Origin: Rickettsiaceae bacterium
GTDB lineage: Bacteria; Pseudomonadota; Alphaproteobacteria; Rickettsiales; Rickettsiaceae
DNA: 10,313 nt
Assembly: GCA_021741285.1 (NCBI GenBank)
Contig: JAIOYD010000030.1
Coordinates: 1-10,313, forward strand
Direction: 5' to 3'
Under the pieces are notes generated by a model. That model was not told the DNA's origin and searched no databases. It saw only the letters and a list, made by a program, of their open reading frames with translations. The position numbers were made by a program, and so were the translations under genes. This document shows positions 6,636-10,313 of the stretch, piece by piece (position 1 is the first letter of the stretch; every line of letters starts with the position of its first letter).

Positions 6636-7340
6636 ATGAATTTTCGTGATCAAGGTATAATTATCTCAAAGATCCCACTAAAAGAACGCAGCTATATTGT
6701 AACAATATTTACGGAAAATCATGGAATTTATTCAGGGGTATTAAATCAATATACTAAAAAAACAGGAGATAACTTAGCCGAAGGGAATCTGGTAGATTTT
6801 GTCTGGAATGCTCGTCTACACGAACACATTGGCTCTATTAAAGCTGAGTTAATTAAATCTTATAACTCTCATTTATTGATGAATAAAACTAAGCTATACG
6901 CCTTCAATTCAATCACAAGCCTATTAAAGCTAGCTTTTTGTGAGAGAGCTCCTCATAACCATTTATTTCCAGCTTTGCTAACTTTCATGGAATCACTAAA
7001 ACAAGTGTTTTCTTTTGGGGAATATATAAAATTGGAAATAGAAATTCTTGCTGAAGCTGGGTATAAATTGCAGCTCGATAGATGCGCAGCAAATGGACTT
7101 ACGGATGATTTACATTACGTATCACCAAAATCTGGTTGCGCCGTATCTAAGACAGCTGGCGATCCCTACTCTGATAAGCTTTTAATATTACCTAAATTTC
7201 TTCTAGGTGAAGCAATGGATAAATCATCGATAAATAATGCATTAAGGCTAACTTCATATTTTTTAAATCGCTATATATTAGTCGACAAAGGACCACCACA
7301 AGCTAGACAACAGTTTGCTGAGCACATATCTTTATTATAA
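6636..7340 (+). CDS. recO: DNA repair protein RecO
   Basis: RecO anneals SSB-coated single strands and, with RecR, loads RecA at gaps (RecF pathway). The 234-residue product has the N-terminal OB fold (about 1-80) beginning with the family hallmark [20 protein letters not shown], then [11 protein letters not shown], and a helical C-terminal domain with [19 protein letters not shown] (about 130-148). Only two cysteines (Cys147 and the one in KSGCAV) remain where many homologues have a four-Cys zinc site. It lies divergent from the carbonic anhydrase-like gene. No clear Shine-Dalgarno sequence precedes the ATG. Its last 38 bp overlap the convergent tyrS. Length is normal for alphaproteobacteria. 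Confidence 0.93.
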   Translation: MNFRDQGIIISKIPLKERSYIVTIFTENHGIYSGVLNQYTKKTGDNLAEGNLVDFVWNARLHEHIGSIKAELIKSYNSHLLMNKTKLYAFNSITSLLKLAFCERAPHNHLFPALLTFMESLKQVFSFGEYIKLEIEILAEAGYKLQLDRCAANGLTDDLHYVSPKSGCAVSKTAGDPYSDKLLILPKFLLGEAMDKSSINNALRLTSYFLNRYILVDKGPPQARQQFAEHISLL

Positions 7341-8556
7341 CATGCTTTTTCTTTCCAGAAGAAAGCTTAATTAATCCATTATCAATAAAACTTTCATCAA
7401 TAATCTGATTCTCGTCTTGCACTTGCTGATCATTAATTTTAGCACCATTGCCGCGTATTAACCTTCTTGCATCACCTTTAGAGCTAGCCAAGCCAGACTC
7501 AAAAAATAAGTCATAACAAGCTACGCCCATTTTTATTCTTTCTTTATCAATTGAAATGACAGGCAAGTCGTCACCTACTTCTCCTTTTTCAAACACCCTT
7601 ATTGCCGTTTCTTGAGCTTTATTTGCCTTGTTTTCTCCATGACACAATCTTGTAGCCACATAAGCTAACCTCTTTTTAGCCTCATTTATATTGTGCTTAA
7701 CCATATGATCAAATTCTATTAACTCCTGACTAGAAAACTCACAATACAGCCTAGCAAATTTTGCTACATCATTATCTTCAGTATTACGCCAAAATTGATA
7801 GTAATCGTATGGCGATAATTGCTCTTCATTGAGCCATATCGCCCCGCTAACAGATTTACCCATTTTTGCGCCAGAAGACGTAGTCAAAAGAGGAGTAGTC
7901 AAACCCAAGGATTCGTTACCACTAACTTTTCTAATCAAATCGACACCAGTCACAATATTACCCCATTGGTCACTTCCACCAAGTTGTAGTTCACAGTTAA
8001 ACTCTTTGTTCAAATGATAAAAATCGTATGCTTGAAGAAGCATATAGTTAAACTCTAGAAAACTAAGTGACTGTTCCCTCTCTAGCCTTGACTTGACGGA
8101 ATCCATAGTTAACATTCGATTGATAGAAAACATGCGCCCCATTTCTCGCAAGAATTCGATGTAGCCAACTTTTTCTAGCCAATCCGAGTTATTCACCATT
8201 ATAGCATCGCTTTCTCCATCTCCAAATTTAATAAATTTAGATAACGACCTTTTTATACCACCTATATTGCTTACTATCTCCTCATCGGATAAATACTTTC
8301 GAGCTTCCTCTTTTCCAGTTGGATCACCTATTTTGGTTGTTGCTCCTCCAATTAAAACAATTGGTTTGTGTCCATATTGCTGCAACAGGCGTAGTATCAT
8401 AACCTGCATTAAATTACCCACATGCAAGGAAGATGCTGTGCAATCAAACCCTAAATATGCAACGATTTTCTGTTCTTTTGTCCTTTGCTGCAAACGCACT
8501 TCATTGGTACATTGGTGAAAGTAACCGCGCTTTTTAAATTCTTCAAAAAATGTCAT
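7303..8556 (-). CDS. tyrS: Tyrosyl-tRNA synthetase
   Basis: TyrS charges tRNA-Tyr with tyrosine and is essential. The protein has 417 residues from the ATG at 8554-8556 ([11 protein letters not shown]). A longer open frame reaches 8667, but its extra 37 residues are unlike the family and run into the opposing protease gene. The class I Rossmann domain carries the HIGH-type motif HVGN (45-48) in the context [15 protein letters not shown], the tyrosine pocket sequence [10 protein letters not shown] (191-200), and the KMSKS loop as KMGKS (231-235), a form common in this bacterial type. A C-terminal S4 RNA-binding domain spans about 346-410 ([17 protein letters not shown]). The final seven residues (CAQQTVV) are an extra tail encoded within the overlap with recO. 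A TTGACA lies upstream at 8610-8615 (minus), but I find no good -10 for it. Confidence 0.97.
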   Translation of the reverse strand: MTFFEEFKKRGYFHQCTNEVRLQQRTKEQKIVAYLGFDCTASSLHVGNLMQVMILRLLQQYGHKPIVLIGGATTKIGDPTGKEEARKYLSDEEIVSNIGGIKRSLSKFIKFGDGESDAIMVNNSDWLEKVGYIEFLREMGRMFSINRMLTMDSVKSRLEREQSLSFLEFNYMLLQAYDFYHLNKEFNCELQLGGSDQWGNIVTGVDLIRKVSGNESLGLTTPLLTTSSGAKMGKSVSGAIWLNEEQLSPYDYYQFWRNTEDNDVAKFARLYCEFSSQELIEFDHMVKHNINEAKKRLAYVATRLCHGENKANKAQETAIRVFEKGEVGDDLPVISIDKERIKMGVACYDLFFESGLASSKGDARRLIRGNGAKINDQQVQDENQIIDESFIDNGLIKLSSGKKKHVIIKICAQQTVV

Positions 8557-8629
8557 ACTAGTTGTGCCATTTATTAATATTGGTGTAGTCTTGTTTTTAA
8601 TTCTTCTTTTGTCAAGAATAAAGAAATAT

Positions 8630-9364
8630 ATGCTAAAATACGCTATCTTCTTTATCATTATTAGCAACGTTGCTTATGCAAGCGATTGGGACAAGGTTAG
8701 ATTCCAAAACTTAGCACCAGGTAAAACTTATCCCATCAGTATAGGTAGCGGTTTTTTTGTTAATCAAGACAATATTGTAACCAATAAGCATGTAGTTGAA
8801 GATTGCTTAAATATAGCTGTTAGAGGTGCAGTGAAACCAACGCTAGTTAGACTGTTATTGGTAGATAATAATCTTGATCTAGCAGTTCTGCAGTCTCCCT
8901 TAGCCCCTATGAGAGTTCCATATTTAAGAAATAATCATTCTGAAATACATATTGGCGATATATTATTTTCAATAGGTTATCCTCTAGAAAGGGGGGAGAC
9001 AGGCAACTATATTATTCTTGAGGCAAAGGTATTAAATACAAAGAAAGATAAAGATACAGGATTTTCTCATATAGAATTCACTGATAATGTAAACCATGGT
9101 AACAGCGGTGGACCGTTGCTTGACAAAAACTCTAATTTAGTGGGTGTAGTAACAGCAAAACTAGTCTATAAATATAGCGATCCTAATCTCCCCCCTAAAA
9201 ACGTTGCTCTAGCGATCGGCGTTGAAGGACTTATAGATTTTCTTAAAAAATCTAGCGTGCCATATGCATCTAGTTCATCTTATGATATATTCACTAATTA
9301 TCACGTTGACAGACTAACTAAAGACTATGTTGTAAACATCCACTGCGTACAAAATAGTAAATAA
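8630..9364 (+). CDS. Exported trypsin-like serine protease
   Basis: This is a chymotrypsin-fold endopeptidase of the HtrA/trypsin-like (S1) group, probably periplasmic. From the ATG at 8630 it has 244 residues. Residues 1-17 form a signal peptide ([17 protein letters not shown]) with a canonical A-Y-A cleavage site before SDWD. The triad is His54 in TNKHVVEDC, Asp83 in [11 protein letters not shown] and Ser159 in [11 protein letters not shown], all in textbook contexts, and GSGFFV and [10 protein letters not shown] are also typical. There is no PDZ domain; the protein ends with a 35-residue tail, so it is shorter than DegP/DegQ (about 450-500). An upstream GTG at 8564 would add 22 residues and bury the signal peptide, so it is rejected. 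It is divergent from tyrS and followed after 16 bp by the DUF6314-like gene. The substrate is unknown; envelope quality control or a host-directed role are both possible. Confidence 0.9.
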   Translation: MLKYAIFFIIISNVAYASDWDKVRFQNLAPGKTYPISIGSGFFVNQDNIVTNKHVVEDCLNIAVRGAVKPTLVRLLLVDNNLDLAVLQSPLAPMRVPYLRNNHSEIHIGDILFSIGYPLERGETGNYIILEAKVLNTKKDKDTGFSHIEFTDNVNHGNSGGPLLDKNSNLVGVVTAKLVYKYSDPNLPPKNVALAIGVEGLIDFLKKSSVPYASSSSYDIFTNYHVDRLTKDYVVNIHCVQNSK

Positions 9365-9380
9365 CCGTTTTCTAGAAAAT

Positions 9381-9899
9381 ATGAAATCTATAGCGCTACC
9401 TACCTCTGATGATATACTTGACCTATTGAAGGGTAGTTGGAACATTTCCAGGCAGATTATTAATTATAAAGAAAGTCAATTGTCTGCTACATCGAAAGGA
9501 ACTGCAGCATTTTATAAACAATCTAATACAACTTCCTTGTTACACGAAAATGTTATTGTAAATTGGGCAAATGGATCTACTTCTTCAGCTACCAAATCTT
9601 ATCTATTTGAACAAAACGACAATTCCCTACTACAATATCACTTTGATAGCCCTATCAATTTATTAAAAAATAAACCGCTTGATCCCACGATAATATCTCA
9701 AAAAATCCTTATGCACACACTTCTTTTTCATAAAAATAAGCATACTTTAAGCTCTAATTCTTTGTATTACTGCGGTATGGACAAGTATAAACTATCATTT
9801 ATAATAGTTTCTCAAGATAATTTTCTAATGAATTATCGGATTTCTGGACCATTCAAAAATTTTTATATAAAAAGCATATATAGGAAAGAGAGTTTATAA
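9381..9899 (+). CDS. DUF6314-like protein
   Basis: This 172-residue soluble protein has no signal peptide or membrane segment. The layout matches what I recall of the DUF6314 family: an N-terminal LLKGSWNISRQI (15-26), a GTAAFY strand, LLHENVIVNW, and a C-terminal pair, YYCGMDKYKLSF (about 128-139) and YRISGPFKNFYIKSIYRK (about 152-169). It is probably a small beta-barrel, lipocalin-like fold of unknown function. It starts 16 bp after the protease gene on the same strand, so the two are probably cotranscribed, with only a weak AGAAA before the ATG. No terminator is apparent after the TAA. The family call is from motif memory. Confidence 0.72.
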   Translation: MKSIALPTSDDILDLLKGSWNISRQIINYKESQLSATSKGTAAFYKQSNTTSLLHENVIVNWANGSTSSATKSYLFEQNDNSLLQYHFDSPINLLKNKPLDPTIISQKILMHTLLFHKNKHTLSSNSLYYCGMDKYKLSFIIVSQDNFLMNYRISGPFKNFYIKSIYRKESL

Positions 9900-10029
9900 T
9901 AATATTAACTTGACGGTGCTTCATTGATAACGTTACCCACTTTTCTCAATTATTTTCTTATTTACCCATAAATTAAATGCTATAGTTATAAGCAAGAACA
10001 TTTTAAATATAAACCATAGGTAGGTATTT

Positions 10030-10158
10030 ATTTCAGACTGGTTATTAAAAAATATAGAAGTATTAGGCTTTTCCGCTGCAATTCTTGGAACTATTTCTCT
10101 ATTTCCTCAAGTAATAAAAACAATAAAATCACATTCTGTAAGTGGTATTGTCGGGTAG
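10030..10158 (+). pseudogene. SemiSWEET/PQ-loop sugar transporter, N-terminal remnant
   Basis: About 40 residues are readable and include VLGFSAAILGTISLFPQVIK, which is the first membrane helix and PQ motif of SemiSWEET transporters, then TIKSHSVSGI. The frame then enters repeat DNA and stops at TAG 10156-10158. A complete SemiSWEET has about 85-95 residues with three helices, so two helices are missing; they may lie beyond the intron outside the window. No ATG, GTG or TTG precedes the conserved part, because a TAG at 10021-10023 closes the frame. The only candidate start is ATT at 10030, which has AGGTAGG at good spacing before it. Either this is a rare AUU start, or the original start codon has been lost. 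Confidence 0.72.
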
Positions 10159-10226
10159 AAACCATAACATTTACTGTCGGGTAGAAACCATAACATTTAC
10201 TGTCGGGTAGAAACCATAACATTTAC
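10149..10226. repeat. Three perfect tandem copies of a 26-bp unit
   Basis: The unit occupies 10149-10174, 10175-10200 and 10201-10226 with no mismatch and no spacer. On the minus strand each copy ends CTACCCGACA, which resembles the 3' terminus of a group II intron. The array lies exactly at the junction between the broken transporter gene and the intron-like DNA. The copies must be recent, or kept identical by recombination. Confidence 0.97.
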
Positions 10227-10313
10227 TCCATATTTAAATTACAATTAGTTTTTAATGCTATGGTAACCCCCACAGAACCGTGCTTGCGATTTTCCCGCAC
10301 ACGGCTCTTCAAT
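10150..10313 (-). mobile_element. 3' end of a group II intron (retroelement)
   Basis: On the minus strand the order is a domain V hairpin, GGGGGTTACCATA, a long AT-rich stretch, TATGG, and the tail ending CCCGAC, a plausible intron end of the AY type. GGGT and CCATA on the domain V side can pair with TATGG and ACCC in the tail, which gives a domain VI-like stem with an internal loop. The intron body and any maturase (ltrA-type) gene would lie to the right of the window. The element is antisense to the transporter it interrupts, so splicing could not restore the transporter mRNA. Confidence 0.75.
10275..10307 (-). ncRNA. Group II intron domain V
   Basis: This is the catalytic hairpin of a self-splicing group II intron. 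Minus-strand reading gives outer arms GAGCCGTG and CACGGTTC (one G-T wobble), inner arms TGCG and CGCA, a two-base AG bulge on the 3' side, and a loop containing GAAA. The AGC catalytic triad lies at positions 2-4 of the hairpin. Length is 33 bases against the usual 34. The bulge and GNRA-type loop are the diagnostic features. Confidence 0.85.

Noticed and set aside
7343..7370. Hairpin-like GCTTTTTCTTTC/GAAGAAAGC after recO
   Set aside because: It lies inside the tyrS coding end (S4 domain lysine codons), has a bulge and no T-run, so it is explained by coding sequence.
8557..8667. N-terminal extension of TyrS by 37 residues
   Set aside because: The extension is not family-like, overlaps the divergent protease gene, and the ATG at 8554-8556 gives the normal TyrS N-terminus.
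9945..10105. Minus-strand frame ending in a hydrophobic stretch (MFLLITIAFNLWVNKK)
   Set aside because: Its upstream part is exactly antisense to the SemiSWEET helix and no convincing start exists. It looks like a chance membrane-like segment in AT-rich DNA.
10149..10226. CRISPR array
   Set aside because: The three 26-bp units are directly adjacent with no spacers, so this is a simple tandem repeat.

Overview
The window is AT-rich and reads as a piece of an obligate intracellular Rickettsiales (probably Rickettsiaceae-like) genome. The reasons are an HK97/GTA-type portal and terminase cassette of rickettsial style, a bacterial Tim44-like membrane protein, a Rickettsia-like UvrC, a short RecO, a gamma carbonic anhydrase-like hexapeptide protein, and mobile DNA at both edges. 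This placement comes from remembered family resemblance, not from a database search.

Layout. At the left edge (1 to about 97) is the end of an insertion sequence with the last codons of a probable transposase on the plus strand. It abuts a truncated phage terminase large subunit on the minus strand (about 98-420). Upstream in that minus-strand operon are a small phage-cassette protein (457-717) and an intact HK97-family portal (698-1903). A 149-bp divergent promoter region separates the portal from a plus-strand block: a Tim44-domain protein (2053-2718), a structured palindromic spacer, yidD (2872-3090) and uvrC (3097-4914). yidD and uvrC share a frame and are separated by one stop codon and two codons. 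A long hairpin at 5041-5103 probably terminates uvrC and the convergent, unrecognised 218-residue gene (5120-5776, minus), which has the best sigma-70-like promoter in the window.

From 6031 come a gamma carbonic anhydrase-like protein (minus) and the divergent recO (plus, 6636-7340). The 3' end of recO overlaps the 3' end of tyrS (minus, 7303-8556) by 38 bp. Divergent from tyrS are an exported trypsin-like serine protease (8630-9364) and a DUF6314-like protein (9381-9899).

At the right edge (10030-10158) is the start of a SemiSWEET/PQ-loop transporter gene. It is cut off by sequence that on the minus strand looks like the 3' end of a group II intron: a domain V hairpin at 10275-10307, then a domain VI-like region and a tail that ends in three perfect 26-bp tandem copies directly at the break.

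The housekeeping content is DNA repair (uvrC, recO), translation (tyrS), and membrane biogenesis (yidD, Tim44-like). The most informative features are the mobile-element scars: an insertion sequence that inactivated terL while the portal stayed open, and an antisense group II intron end with a triplicated 3' tail inside a transporter gene. I saw no RNA genes and no CRISPR array.
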